Assembly: GCA_902805915.1 (NCBI GenBank)
Contig: CADCUO010000005.1
Location: forward strand, 1-40,728
From: an uncultured Propionibacteriaceae bacterium
Lineage (GTDB): Bacteria; Actinomycetota; Actinomycetes; Propionibacteriales; Propionibacteriaceae
Reading direction: 5' to 3'
DNA length: 40,728 bases
Positions within the stretch are counted from its first letter, which is position 1. Every line of letters begins with the position of its first letter. Of the stretch, positions 16,968 through 26,675 are shown piece after piece. Both the position numbers and the translations under genes were made by a program. The notes beneath the pieces are model-generated. The model worked only from the letters and a program-made list of their open reading frames with translations, was not told where the DNA came from and made no database searches.

Positions 16968-18536
16968 TTACTTGCCCGAGTTGCCCAGCATCTTGCGCAG
17001 CTCGGGTGGCAGCTCGAAGTCGCCGATGGCCTGTTCCAGCTCCCGTTGGTCCAAGTCTGCAGCGCCGAATGCCGCGGCAGGGTTGGCGGCGGGGATTGCT
17101 GCCTGGGCTGGTGCGTTCCGCTTCGCCGGGTTGCCGGAGACCTTACGGCCACCCTTTTTCTTCGGCTGCTGCTTGCCCTGGCGGGCCTTGCCCCCACCAC
17201 TCCCGGGAAGTCCGGGCATCCCGGGCATCCGGCCGGAGGCCAGCGAGGTCATCATCTTGCGCGCCTCGAAGAACCGGTTGACCAGGCTGTTGACCTCCGA
17301 CACCTCAACGCCGGCGCCCTTGGCGATCCTGGCCCGGCGTGAGCCGTCGATGATCTTGGGGTTGTCGCGCTCCGTCGGTGTCATGGAGTGGATGATCGCC
17401 TCGATCCGGTCCACGTCACGCTCGTCGATGTTGTTGATCTGCTCCTTCATCTCCCCCATGCCGGGGAGCATGCCGAAGATCTTCGACAACGGACCCATCT
17501 TGCGGACCATCTGCATCTGGGAGAGGAAGTCGGCCAGCCCGAACTCGCCACCCTGACCGGTCAGCTTCGCCGCCGCCTTGGCCGACTGGTCGGCGTCGAA
17601 GCTCTTCTCGGCCTGCTCGATCAGCGTCAGCATGTCGCCCATGCCGAGGATCCGGCTGGCCATCCGGTCCGGGTGGAACAGGTCGAAGTCCTTGAGCTGC
17701 TCACCGTTGGAGGCGAACATGATCGGCCGACCGGTGACGCGGGCGATGGACAGCGCTGCGCCACCGCGAGCGTCGCCGTCAAGCTTGGTCAGCACCACCC
17801 CGTCGAAGCCGACACCCTCGGCGAAGGCCCGGGCGGTGTTCACCGCGTCCTGGCCGATCATCGCGTCGACGACGAACAGCACCTCGTAGGGGTTGACCGC
17901 GTCCCGGATGTCGGCTGCCTGCTGCATCAGGTCGGCGTCGACGCCCAGCCGGCCGGCGGTGTCGACGATGACGACGTCGTACAGCTTGCGCTCGGCTTCC
18001 CGGATGGAGCTGCGCGCCACCGCGACCGGGTCACCGACCCCGTTGCCGGGCTCGGGTGCGTAGACGTGGACGCCGGCCCGGCTTCCCACCACCTGCAGCT
18101 GGGTCACCGCGTTGGGCCGCTGCAGGTCAGAGGCGACCAGCAACGGTGAGTGGCCCTGCTCCTTCAGCCACAGCCCCAGCTTTCCTGCCAAGGTGGTCTT
18201 GCCCGAGCCTTGAAGGCCGGCCAGCATGATCACGGTCGGCGGCCGCTTGGCGTACCTGAGCAGCCGGGTCTCGCCACCGAGGATGGTGACCAGCTCGTCG
18301 TTGACGATCTTGATGATCTGCTGCGCGGGGTTGAGGGCGCCGGACACCTCCGCGCCGCGAGCGCGCTCCTTGACCGCAGCGACGAACTCCTTCACCACAG
18401 CCAGGGCGACATCGGCCTCCAGCAGTGCGATCCGGATCTCCCGACACGTCGCATCGATATCGGCGTCGGAGAGTCGTCCCTTGCCGCGCAGTCCCTTGAA
18501 TGTGGCTGCGAGCCGGTCCTGCAGGGTGTCAAACAC
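16968..18536 (-). CDS. ffh: signal recognition particle protein (SRP54)
   Basis: This 522-residue GTPase binds signal sequences and 4.5S RNA and docks with FtsY. The N domain is followed by G1 GLQGSGKTT (108-116), DTAGRLG, TKLDGDARGG and the M domain (LPGMGEM; SMTPTERDNPKIIDGSRRARIAKGAG). The C-terminus is extended by a Gly/Lys-rich and Ala-rich tail of about 80 residues. The GTG start has AAGGA about 7 bases upstream. It is the first gene of a unit with the amidohydrolase, the hydrolase-ABC fusion and the permease, and is divergent from the VOC gene. The 119-base gap shows no clear promoter. Confidence 0.97.
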   Translation of the reverse strand: MFDTLQDRLAATFKGLRGKGRLSDADIDATCREIRIALLEADVALAVVKEFVAAVKERARGAEVSGALNPAQQIIKIVNDELVTILGGETRLLRYAKRPPTVIMLAGLQGSGKTTLAGKLGLWLKEQGHSPLLVASDLQRPNAVTQLQVVGSRAGVHVYAPEPGNGVGDPVAVARSSIREAERKLYDVVIVDTAGRLGVDADLMQQAADIRDAVNPYEVLFVVDAMIGQDAVNTARAFAEGVGFDGVVLTKLDGDARGGAALSIARVTGRPIMFASNGEQLKDFDLFHPDRMASRILGMGDMLTLIEQAEKSFDADQSAKAAAKLTGQGGEFGLADFLSQMQMVRKMGPLSKIFGMLPGMGEMKEQINNIDERDVDRIEAIIHSMTPTERDNPKIIDGSRRARIAKGAGVEVSEVNSLVNRFFEARKMMTSLASGRMPGMPGLPGSGGGKARQGKQQPKKKGGRKVSGNPAKRNAPAQAAIPAANPAAAFGAADLDQRELEQAIGDFELPPELRKMLGNSGK

Positions 18537-18655
18537 GAGCGAGTCCTTCGGTCATCTCAGCGGGGCGGTAACCCTGCAAGCCTAATCGACCGTCGCGGAT
18601 CCGTTGCCATGGCGGCGAATGCGAGCCCTCGGGTGGTGAGGATTACGGTGACCCG

Positions 18656-19396
18656 GTGAGCTGGATGCATGCGGTTATCGACGTACCGGCCGAGCTGGTG
18701 GCACCTGCTGCGGCTTTCTGGTCACAGGCACTGGGGTGGCGGGCAGGGAGTACCTGGCCGGGGCATCCCGAGCTGCGCAGCTTCGAGCCGGTCGGCGGCC
18801 ACGCGTACGTACACCTGCAGCAGATCGGCGGCCCCGCCCGCACCCATATCGACGTCGAGGTGACCGACCTCGGCCGTGAACGCCGGCGGCTGGTCGAGCT
18901 GGGGGCGACGGTTGGCCAGGCGCAGGACGGATGGCAGCCGATGGCCTCGCCCGGTGCACTCCCCTTCTGCCTGGTCGAGGCCTCCGAGCACGTCGCGCCG
19001 GCTGCGGTGGAGTGGCCCGACGGTCACCGTACCCGGCTGGTCCAGGTCTGCATCGACTCTCCGCCGGGGTTGCACGAGTCCGAGGTGGAGTTCTGGCGGG
19101 CGGCTCTGGGCTGGCGCTGGGTCGGCTCGGACTCTCCGGAGTTCGCCGGAAAGCTGCACGACGACCAGGGGTCCCCGCTCCAGCTGCTGTTCCAGCGGCT
19201 GGACGCCGACGGCGGACCGGTCCGCGCCCATCTTGACCTCGGGTCCAACCAGATCGAGGCGGAGGTCCAGCGGCTGGTAGCGCTGGGCGCGGTCCGGCTC
19301 TGGTCGGGTGACGGCTGGGTGGCGCTGCGGGACCCGGTCGGGATGGTGTTCTGTGTCACCGGCAACTCACCGGATCCCGGCACTGCCCGTGCCTGA
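18656..19396 (+). CDS. tandem VOC (glyoxalase-like) protein
   Basis: This 246-residue protein has two vicinal-oxygen-chelate modules: about 1-115 (FWSQALGW ... THIDVEVTDL) and about 125-240 (FWRAALGWRW ... AHLDLGSNQ ... LRDPVGMVFCVT). VOC proteins include glyoxalases, dioxygenases and antibiotic-binding proteins; the substrate cannot be inferred. The GTG start is chosen because the homology starts right after it. The gene overlaps the following GNAT gene by 8 bases (GTGCCTGA). Confidence 0.85.
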   Translation: MSWMHAVIDVPAELVAPAAAFWSQALGWRAGSTWPGHPELRSFEPVGGHAYVHLQQIGGPARTHIDVEVTDLGRERRRLVELGATVGQAQDGWQPMASPGALPFCLVEASEHVAPAAVEWPDGHRTRLVQVCIDSPPGLHESEVEFWRAALGWRWVGSDSPEFAGKLHDDQGSPLQLLFQRLDADGGPVRAHLDLGSNQIEAEVQRLVALGAVRLWSGDGWVALRDPVGMVFCVTGNSPDPGTARA

Positions 19397-19886
19397 CTCG
19401 CTGTTGCTGCGACAGCTGGGCTATGACCACCCGGATGCCGTCGCCTTGACCGAGGCAGCCCAGGACCACTACGTCCGGCTGTACGGCGGGTCGGACGACA
19501 ATCCGGTCTCTCCCGCCGACTTCGCTGCGCCGAACGGCAGCTTTCTGATCGGGTACTCAGCCGAGGGCGCCGTCGCCATGGGCGGATGGCGCTTCTTCGC
19601 CGGGCCGTCCCCGATCCCAGCCGAGCGGCCGGCCGAGATCCGGCGCATGTTCGTACGCGAGGACGTCCGCGGCCGCGGGTACGCACGCGCCGTGCTGGCG
19701 GCACTGGAGTACTCCGCCGCGGAAGCCAGCGCCGACGTCATCATCCTGGAGACCGGCACGCCCCAGGTCGACGCGATCGGGCTCTACCGCTCAGCCGGGT
19801 ACCTGGACGTGCCGAGGTTCGGGCACTACGCCGACTCCGACCTCGCGGTGCACCTCGGCAAGATCCTCAGTGGCGGTTGTTCGTGA
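19389..19886 (+). CDS. GNAT family N-acetyltransferase
   Basis: The product has 165 residues from the GTG that overlaps the VOC stop; the ORF track begins too early. The acetyl-CoA binding motif is IRRMFVREDVRGRGYARAVLAALE, followed by ETGTPQVDAIGLYRSAGY. This resembles small GNATs that modify small molecules or protein N-termini. It is translationally coupled to the VOC protein, so the pair may act on one compound. Its last 20 bases overlap the 3' end of ftsY on the other strand. Confidence 0.88.
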   Translation: MPDSLLLRQLGYDHPDAVALTEAAQDHYVRLYGGSDDNPVSPADFAAPNGSFLIGYSAEGAVAMGGWRFFAGPSPIPAERPAEIRRMFVREDVRGRGYARAVLAALEYSAAEASADVIILETGTPQVDAIGLYRSAGYLDVPRFGHYADSDLAVHLGKILSGGCS

Positions 19887-21090
19887 TCTCGTGCGAACCG
19901 GTGCCCAGCAGTGCGTCGACGAACACCTCAGGCTCGAACGGCGCCAGGTCGTCGACCCCTTCGCCGAGACCGACGAGCTTGACCGGAACCCCGAGCTCGC
20001 GTTGCACCTGGACCACGATGCCGCCCTTGGCTGACCCGTCGAGCTTGGTCAGCACGATTCCGCTGACGTTGACGACGTCGGCGAAGATCCGGGCCTGGGT
20101 CAGACCGTTCTGACCCGTGGTGGCGTCCAGCACCAGCAGCACCTCGCTAACCGGGGCCTGCCGCTCGATCACCCGCTTCACCTTGCCGAGCTCGTCCATC
20201 AGGCCGGTCTTGGTGTGCAGGCGGCCGGCAGTGTCGATCAGCACCACGTCCACCTCCGCTTCGATCCCGACCTTGACGGCTTCGAAAGCCACACTGGCCG
20301 GGTCCGCGCCTTCGGCACCGCGTACCGTCGGCACGCCCACCCGGCTGCCCCAGGTCTGGAGCTGCTCGGCGGCTGCGGCGCGGAAGGTGTCGGCTGCTCC
20401 GAGCAGTACGTCCCTGTCCTCGGCCACCAGAACCCGGGCCAGCTTGCCGGCGGTGGTGGTCTTGCCGGTGCCGTTGACGCCAACGATCAGCACCACGGCC
20501 GGGGTGTCGGTCCGGGCCGTGTTCAGTGACCGGTCAAGGCTTGGGTCGACCAGCTTCACCAGCTCTTCGCGGAGCACGTTCCGGGCCGCGCCGGAGTCGG
20601 CGAGTCCTTCCACCCGCAGCCGGGAGCGCAACGCAGTCACCAGCTCGGTGGTCGGACCGACCCCCAGATCGGAGGTCAGCAGGGTGTCCTCGAAGTCTTC
20701 CCAGGTGTCCTCGTCGATCCGGTCCCGGGCGATCAGTGCCAGCAGGCCGCGGCTCAGGGCAGTGTTGGTGCCGGCCAGCCGGAGCCGCAGCCGGGCCAGC
20801 CTGCTCTGCAGCGCCTCCGGCCGCTCCAGCATTGGTTCCGGAGCAGTCTCCAGGTCCGGCTGCAGCGAGATAAGAGCGTCGGTGGGCGGCGCCGTACGGT
20901 CGCGTTTGTCGAGGTCGACGCCGCCAGCACCGTCGGATCGGGCAGCCGCCCGCGATGTCGGGCCATCCTCCAGCTCGGCTGCCGACTTCCCACGCTGCAG
21001 TGCTGGCCCACCGCCGGCCACGAAGCCGACGACCACCAGGGCAGCAATCACGACCGCGCCGACAACAAGCCACAGAGTTGTTACATCCAC
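19867..21090 (-). CDS. ftsY: signal recognition particle receptor FtsY
   Basis: This 407-residue GTPase receptor docks SRP-ribosome complexes at the membrane. Residues about 5-27 form a membrane helix (LWLVVGAVVIAALVVVGFVAGGG), as in actinobacterial FtsY. A variable acidic segment follows, then the N domain and the G domain (GVNGTGKTTTAGKLA, DTAGRLHTKTG, TKLDGSAKGG). The start is GTG. It follows a small membrane-protein gene by 41 bases and converges with the GNAT gene, overlapping it by 20 bases. Confidence 0.96.
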   Translation of the reverse strand: MDVTTLWLVVGAVVIAALVVVGFVAGGGPALQRGKSAAELEDGPTSRAAARSDGAGGVDLDKRDRTAPPTDALISLQPDLETAPEPMLERPEALQSRLARLRLRLAGTNTALSRGLLALIARDRIDEDTWEDFEDTLLTSDLGVGPTTELVTALRSRLRVEGLADSGAARNVLREELVKLVDPSLDRSLNTARTDTPAVVLIVGVNGTGKTTTAGKLARVLVAEDRDVLLGAADTFRAAAAEQLQTWGSRVGVPTVRGAEGADPASVAFEAVKVGIEAEVDVVLIDTAGRLHTKTGLMDELGKVKRVIERQAPVSEVLLVLDATTGQNGLTQARIFADVVNVSGIVLTKLDGSAKGGIVVQVQRELGVPVKLVGLGEGVDDLAPFEPEVFVDALLGTGSHEITNNRH

Positions 21091-21131
21091 CGGGTCATCC
21101 TAATGGCGCCGGTGAGCGCGGGCCGGGTCGA

Positions 21132-21353
21132 TTACCGGCGCTTGGACGCCTTTGCGCCGTACCGGTTGAGTATCCGGGTGAACCGCGCCGGCGGTTCGGC
21201 CTCACCGTTGAGGTGTCTGGCCGCCTTGGCGAAACGGTCGGCGAGCAGCGGGGCGCGGGACTTGCCGCGGCCCTCCATGCCGAGGAGGACGACCCCCGCC
21301 GTACCTCCGGCAACAGACAAGATCACGAACATGGCAACGACGATGGACGTCAC
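21132..21353 (-). CDS. small single-pass membrane protein of unknown function
   Basis: This 73-residue product starts at the GTG at 21353, preceded by GAAAGG. The ORF track's earlier start adds a poor N-terminus. One membrane helix (SIVVAMFVILSVAGGTAGVVLLGM) is followed by a basic tail ending in ILNRYGAKASKRR. Third codon positions are strongly G/C, which supports real coding. It lies between smc and ftsY. I do not recognise a family; a role in SRP docking or membrane biogenesis would be only a guess from location. Confidence 0.6.
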   Translation of the reverse strand: MTSIVVAMFVILSVAGGTAGVVLLGMEGRGKSRAPLLADRFAKAARHLNGEAEPPARFTRILNRYGAKASKRR

Positions 21354-21500
21354 GGACGGGCCTTTCACAGCAGCGAACAGGTGCGGGGGTAGGCAGGCCT
21401 TCGTTTGGCCCACACCCGATTGTGACATCCGGCTGGACCAGATCGAAGACCTCGGCCGAGTGGCTCGCTGAGCGGTTGGGTCACAGTTTCGTCACTCGGG

Positions 21501-24500
21501 TCAGGCCACCGACTCCGCCTGCGGCTCCCGTAGCCGCTGGCTGATCACCGCCGACACGCCATCGCCTCGCATGGTGACCCCGTACAGCGCGTCTGCTACC
21601 TCCATCGTCCGTTTCTGATGGGTGATCACCAGCAGCTGGCTGTTGCTGCGGAGCTCCTCATAGATCTCCAGCAGCCGACCCAGGTTCGTGTCGTCCAACG
21701 CCGCCTCCACCTCGTCCAGGATGTAGAAGGGGCTGGGTCGGGCGACGAACAGCGAGACCAGGAACGCCACCGCGACCAGCGACCGCTCCCCGCCGGACAG
21801 CAGGGACAGCCGTTTCACCTTCTTGCCGGGCGGCCGTGCTTCGACGTCCACGCCGGTGCTGAGCCAGTTGCCCGGCTCGGTCAGGATGAGGCGCCCCTCG
21901 CCGCCCGGGAAAAGCCGGGCGAAGACCCGGACGAAGGCCTGCTCGACGTCCGCGTACGCCTCGGCGAACACCTGTTGCACCCGGTGGTCCACCTCGTCGA
22001 TGATCTCCAGCAGGTCCGTGCGGGTCCGCTTCAGGTCGTCGAGCTGCTCGGAGAGGAACCGGTGCCGCTCCTCCATCGCGTCGAACTCCTCCAGGGCCAG
22101 CGGGTTGACCCGGCCGAGCACCCCAAGTGACCGCTCCGCCGCGCGGAGCCTCTTCTGCTGCTCCTCCCGCCGGTACGGGACCGGGTCGGGCTGCTCGTCG
22201 TCCTCGGTCAATGCTGACCCGTCCTCGCGGACCAGCACGGGCACGGCCACGTCTGGCCCGTACTCGGTCCGCAAGGTGTCCGGGTCGAGGCCGAGCTCGG
22301 TCATCGCCTTGTCGGCCAGCGCCTCGACCCGCATCTGCTGCTCGGCCCGCGCCAGCTCGTCGCGGTGTACCGAATCGACCAGGGTCTCGAAGTCGGCGCT
22401 CAAGGCACGGACCCGGGCCCGACAGTGCGACAAGGCTGCGTCGGCCGCTGTCCGGGCGGCTTCGGCCTCGGCACGGACGGCGGCCGCCTGCGCCAGCGAC
22501 TCCTCCACCCTGCGGACCAGATGCCCGCCGGCGGCATACACGGCGACAGCCGTCTCCGCCTCCAGCTTCATCCGCTCCCGTCGCGCCAGCGCCTTGGCTC
22601 GTGCCTGCCGCTCGTTCTCTGCCGCTCGGCGCAACGAGTCGGCGCGACCGGCGACGGCGCGTACTCGCTCCTCCATCGTCCGCAAGGCCAACCGGGCGTC
22701 CATCTCGGCCGCGCGCGCGAGCCGAGCCTGCTCGGCCAGCTCGTCACGGGTGCTGGGGTCTGGGTCGACATCGTCCTCGGTCTGCTCGGCTGCGTCCAGG
22801 CGGCGCTCGAGGTCGGCGAGGCCGTCGACGTTGGCGTCGCGGGCATGTTCGGCGGTGACGATCGCCTGGCTCAGCCGGTCGGCCTCCCCGCGGGCGGACT
22901 TTGCGGTCGAGCTGAGCTGTCCCAGCTCCTCGGCCAGTGCTGCCATTGCGGCGTCGGACTCGTGCAGCCGGGCCAGAGCCGTCTCAACGCGTTGGGCTGC
23001 CCGGCGGTGCTCATCCTCCAGCTGGGTCTGGGCGAAGCGGAGCCGTTCGCAGACATGCTGCGCCTCGGTCAGCCGGCTCTCGGCGTCGTCGATCGCTGCC
23101 TGCACCTCGATCAGGCTCGGCTGAGCCGACGACCCGCCCGAGGCGAAGTAGGTGCTCAGCACGTCGCCGTCCCGAGTTACCGCGACCAGATCGGGCGTCG
23201 CCTCGACCAGCGACTGGGCGGTGAGCAGGTCGTCCACGACTGCAACCTTGTGCAGCACCCGGTGCACTGCCGCACGCAGGTCGTCCCGGCAGTCCACCAC
23301 GTCGACGGCGTACCGGCTCCCGTTGGGCAGCTGAGGCCACCCGGTAGAGGAGTCCACGGCCTGACCGCCACCCAGTAGTAGTCCGGCCCGGCCGAGGTCT
23401 GCCACCTTGAGATGGCTGAAGGCGGCCGCGGCGGCGTCCAGCCCGGTGACCGCGACGGCATCCGCAGCGGCACCAAAGGCGGCTGCGATCGCGGTTTCGT
23501 AGGACGGCTCGACACTGACCAGCGCGGCCACCGACCCGAGCAGCCCGTCAACCTTGTCCGTGGCTGCCAGCAGCGCGGTGGAGGCGTCCTTGCGGTTCAG
23601 CCCGACCTGGAGGGCTTCGACCCGGGCCGCCAGTGCCGCCCGGTCCTGCGCGGCCTGAAGCTCTGCGTGACGCAGCTCGGTCAGCCGGGCGTCCAGGGTG
23701 TCCAGCTCCTGCTGGGCCGTCTCGTACTCCGCATCCAGCCCCAGCTCGCCGTCGTCCAACCCGGCGACCTTGGTCTCCAGTGAGGTGAAGGCCCGAGTCG
23801 CCTGCTCCGCCCGCTCCTCGGCCTCGAGCTGTGCGGCGCTGAGCCGACCGATCTCGGCCTCGGCTGCTTCCGCCCGGCTGCGGAGCGAGTTGACCTGGCC
23901 GGTGAGTCGGGCTAGGCCTTCCCGCCGATCAGCTGCCGCCCGCACCAGCCCAGCCAGCCGGGTCTCCTCGGCCCGGTGCGCGCCTTCGGCACTCTCCCGT
24001 CGAGCGGAGGCGTCGGCCAAGGCCCGCGACTTCTCGCCGACCTCGCTGGCCAGCTCCTGCTCCTGGACCTCTACGGCGACGGCCTCGGCATCGAGCTGGC
24101 CGGGGTCACGGCCGTGACGTAGCTCGCCCGGGTTGTCGTCGGCGTTGCGGATCCGTTCCCGGGCGATGGACACCGTTGTAGCCACCCGCTCCCGGAGCGC
24201 CGCCAGCGCGTACCAGGTCTCCTGTGCGCTGGTCAAACGTGGCGCACCGCCGCGCACCGCCTCCTCGGCTTCAATCTCAGCAGTGCGGGCCTCGGTCAGC
24301 GCGTGCTCCAGCGCGGTCCGGCGTTGCCGCAGCGCCTGCTCGTCGGCGAGCTCGGTCTTCAAGGTCGACATCGCCTGCAGCAGGTCGTCGGCGATCAGCC
24401 GGGCTTTGGAGTCGCGGACCTCCGCTTGGATCACGGCAGCCTTGCGGGCCACCTCGGCCTGGCGGCCCAACGGCTTGAGCTGACGGCGGATCTCGGTGAT

Positions 24501-25085
24501 CAGATCGGAGAGCCGGTTGAGGTTCACCTCGCAGGCGTCGAGCTTGCGGAGTGCCTTGTCCTTGCGTTTGCGGTGCTTCAGCACGCCGGCTGCTTCTTCG
24601 ATGAAGCCGCGGCGGCCCTCAGGGGTTGCCTGCAGGATGCTGTCCAGCTGACCCTGACCCACGATGACGTGCATCTCGCGGCCGATGCCGGAGTCGCTCA
24701 GCAGGTCCTGGACGTCCAGCAGTCTCGCCGCGCTGCCGTTGATGGCGTACTCGGATCCGCCGTTGCGGAACATGGTGCGCGAGATGGTCACCTCGGCGTA
24801 CTCGATCGGCAGCGCCCCGTCGGAGTTGTCGATGGTCAGCACCACCTCGGCCCGGCCCAGCGGCGCCCGGCCGGATGTGCCGGCGAAGATGACGTCCTCC
24901 ATCTTTCCGCCGCGCAGGCTCTTGGCTCCCTGCTCGCCCATCACCCAGCTGAGGGCGTCGACGACGTTGGACTTGCCGGACCCGTTCGGTCCGACGACGC
25001 AGGTGATGCCCGGCTCGAAGTTCAGTGTTGTTGCGGACGCGAAGGACTTGAAGCCGCGCAGCGTCAAGCTCTTGAGGTACAACAC
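21501..25085 (-). CDS. smc: chromosome segregation ATPase SMC
   Basis: The protein is 1194 residues, the usual SMC length. The N-terminal ATPase half has GPNGSGKSN (33-41). Long coiled coils flank a hinge at roughly 505-660 (KVDGLLGSVAALV ... VTRDGDVLS). The C-terminal half has LSLLSGGERSLVAVAFL near 1097 and the Walker B YILDEVEAALDD near 1123. SMC with ScpAB organises and segregates the chromosome. The GTG start is preceded by AAAGG 4 bases away. It sits downstream of gtrA and upstream of the small membrane gene and ftsY. Confidence 0.97.
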   Translation of the reverse strand: MLYLKSLTLRGFKSFASATTLNFEPGITCVVGPNGSGKSNVVDALSWVMGEQGAKSLRGGKMEDVIFAGTSGRAPLGRAEVVLTIDNSDGALPIEYAEVTISRTMFRNGGSEYAINGSAARLLDVQDLLSDSGIGREMHVIVGQGQLDSILQATPEGRRGFIEEAAGVLKHRKRKDKALRKLDACEVNLNRLSDLITEIRRQLKPLGRQAEVARKAAVIQAEVRDSKARLIADDLLQAMSTLKTELADEQALRQRRTALEHALTEARTAEIEAEEAVRGGAPRLTSAQETWYALAALRERVATTVSIARERIRNADDNPGELRHGRDPGQLDAEAVAVEVQEQELASEVGEKSRALADASARRESAEGAHRAEETRLAGLVRAAADRREGLARLTGQVNSLRSRAEAAEAEIGRLSAAQLEAEERAEQATRAFTSLETKVAGLDDGELGLDAEYETAQQELDTLDARLTELRHAELQAAQDRAALAARVEALQVGLNRKDASTALLAATDKVDGLLGSVAALVSVEPSYETAIAAAFGAAADAVAVTGLDAAAAAFSHLKVADLGRAGLLLGGGQAVDSSTGWPQLPNGSRYAVDVVDCRDDLRAAVHRVLHKVAVVDDLLTAQSLVEATPDLVAVTRDGDVLSTYFASGGSSAQPSLIEVQAAIDDAESRLTEAQHVCERLRFAQTQLEDEHRRAAQRVETALARLHESDAAMAALAEELGQLSSTAKSARGEADRLSQAIVTAEHARDANVDGLADLERRLDAAEQTEDDVDPDPSTRDELAEQARLARAAEMDARLALRTMEERVRAVAGRADSLRRAAENERQARAKALARRERMKLEAETAVAVYAAGGHLVRRVEESLAQAAAVRAEAEAARTAADAALSHCRARVRALSADFETLVDSVHRDELARAEQQMRVEALADKAMTELGLDPDTLRTEYGPDVAVPVLVREDGSALTEDDEQPDPVPYRREEQQKRLRAAERSLGVLGRVNPLALEEFDAMEERHRFLSEQLDDLKRTRTDLLEIIDEVDHRVQQVFAEAYADVEQAFVRVFARLFPGGEGRLILTEPGNWLSTGVDVEARPPGKKVKRLSLLSGGERSLVAVAFLVSLFVARPSPFYILDEVEAALDDTNLGRLLEIYEELRSNSQLLVITHQKRTMEVADALYGVTMRGDGVSAVISQRLREPQAESVA

Positions 25086-25155
25086 AAGCCTTTCATCGGT
25101 CGCCTGTGGGAAGGCTTTGCCACTGTAACCGAGGCCGTCGCCGTTCGAGGCAACC

Positions 25156-25749
25156 TCAGGCGGTGCCGGCGGGCGTGTCTTCGGAGGTGCTGTCCGGGGT
25201 CACCCCGAGTGCCGCCATCCGCGTCCGCCCGCGGACCGAGCGGAAGGTCCACAGCTTGTTGAGGACGAAGGAGACCGGTGTAATGACGATGACGGTGATG
25301 AGCTGGGCCCAGTAGAGCCGGGTCCGGAAACCGGTGGTGTCGTTGAAGAAGGCAGGCGACAATGCGATCGGCGAGCCGGGGTGCATCAGGGCGGTGAGGA
25401 TCGCCAGCCCCACCACCTGACCGAGCAGCCCAACGGCCAGGAACGGGAAGTACTCCCGAAACCAACCGGAGTGTGCCGCACTCTTGAAGGTCCACCGTCG
25501 GTTGAGCTGGAAGTTCCACAGGTTCGCGACCAGAAAGGCCATCGTGGAGTAGACGTGGTACCACCGCACGTTGAACTCCGTCAGCGGTAGGTTCCAGAAG
25601 ACACCGTCCTCGTCGGGGCCGAGCTTGTTGGCGACGATGACGGCGAGCAGGTTGACCAGAACGCCGGAGCCGCCCACCAACCCGAACCGGAACAGCAGGA
25701 TCCAGTTCTGCCCATGGCGGACGAAGATGAAGTGTCTGAGGCGGTCCAC
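25156..25749 (-). CDS. GtrA-like membrane protein
   Basis: This 197-residue protein has four predicted helices and the two GtrA sequence repeats NFQLNRRWTFK and VLNKLWTFRS. GtrA-like proteins are thought to flip or help transfer polyprenyl-linked sugars for surface polysaccharides. The start is GTG. It lies between mutM and smc, 70 bases from smc, and has no obvious functional link to either. No glycosyltransferase partner is in the window. Confidence 0.88.
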   Translation of the reverse strand: MDRLRHFIFVRHGQNWILLFRFGLVGGSGVLVNLLAVIVANKLGPDEDGVFWNLPLTEFNVRWYHVYSTMAFLVANLWNFQLNRRWTFKSAAHSGWFREYFPFLAVGLLGQVVGLAILTALMHPGSPIALSPAFFNDTTGFRTRLYWAQLITVIVITPVSFVLNKLWTFRSVRGRTRMAALGVTPDSTSEDTPAGTA

Positions 25750-25789
25750 GATCAGTAGAGACTACCGGCAGCCGCCCTGGTGAGGGCGG

Positions 25790-26644
25790 TCACAGCCGGG
25801 CGTGCCGAGGCACCCGCTGGCAGCGCGGGCAGCGATAGGAGGACCGGTTCATAAAGGCTTCCCGGCGGATCGGCGTACCGCAGCGTGGGCAGGGATGCCC
25901 CTCGCGGCCATAGACCGCAAGGGATCGGTTGAAGTACCCGCTGGACCCGTTGACATTGACGTACAGGGAGTCGAAAGAGGTGCCTCCCTCGGCTAGGGCC
26001 TCCCGCATCACCGCAGCTGCTGCGGTGATGAGCGCCGCCGCCGCCGCGCGAGGCAGCGAATCTGTGGCTCGGGCGTAGTGCAGCCGCGCTCGCCACAGTG
26101 CCTCGTCGGCGTAGATGTTGCCGATCCCCGACACCAGTTGCTGGTCCAGCAGAGCCCGCTTCACACCGGTGCGCTTGGTTCGTAGCTTCGCCACGGCGGC
26201 GCCGAGGTCGAACTGCGGGTCGAAGGGGTCGCGGCCGATGTGGGCAACCTCCGCCGGTAGCTCCGCGCCGTCGGGCGACACCGAGAGTCCGCCGAACATT
26301 CGCTGGTCGACGAACCTCAGCTGCGGGTCACCGTCGCCGAAGGTGAACAGGACCCGGGTATTGGGTGCGATCGCCGCCTCGGCCGCGTCGAGGCGGAACT
26401 GTCCGCTCATTCCCAGATGGGCCAGCAGCGCGTCCCCGTCGGCGAACGGCAGCCACAGGTACTTGCCGCGTCGGCACGGCTCGGTGAAGGTGCGTCCCTG
26501 CAGCTGTGTGGCGAAGTCGTCAGCACCCAGAAGATGACGCCGGACGGGTCGCGGATGCAAGACTTCGACCCGCGCGATCTGGCGCCCGGCGATACCAGCC
26601 GCCAAGCCTCGGCGAACCACCTCCACCTCGGGCAGCTCAGGCAT
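25790..26644 (-). CDS. mutM: formamidopyrimidine-DNA glycosylase
   Basis: This 284-residue repair enzyme removes 8-oxoguanine and nicks the DNA. The N-terminal catalytic PELPEVE (Pro2, Glu3) is intact. The conserved lysine is in CRRGKYLWL. The C-terminal zinc finger has CPRCG...YRCPRCQR. The YADEALW helix is also present. The ATG start is clear. It follows rnc by 31 bases, in the rnc-mutM-smc order common in actinobacteria. Confidence 0.97.
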   Translation of the reverse strand: MPELPEVEVVRRGLAAGIAGRQIARVEVLHPRPVRRHLLGADDFATQLQGRTFTEPCRRGKYLWLPFADGDALLAHLGMSGQFRLDAAEAAIAPNTRVLFTFGDGDPQLRFVDQRMFGGLSVSPDGAELPAEVAHIGRDPFDPQFDLGAAVAKLRTKRTGVKRALLDQQLVSGIGNIYADEALWRARLHYARATDSLPRAAAAALITAAAAVMREALAEGGTSFDSLYVNVNGSSGYFNRSLAVYGREGHPCPRCGTPIRREAFMNRSSYRCPRCQRVPRHARL

Positions 26645-26675
26645 GGCGGCTCAGCATCTCAGCAGATCGGCCGGA

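Noticed and set aside
12446-17342. Long plus-strand ORFs of 526 (12446..14026) and 591 (15567..17342) residues
   Set aside because: They are antisense to the permease, fusion, amidohydrolase and ffh genes, which have strong motifs; no independent coding signal.
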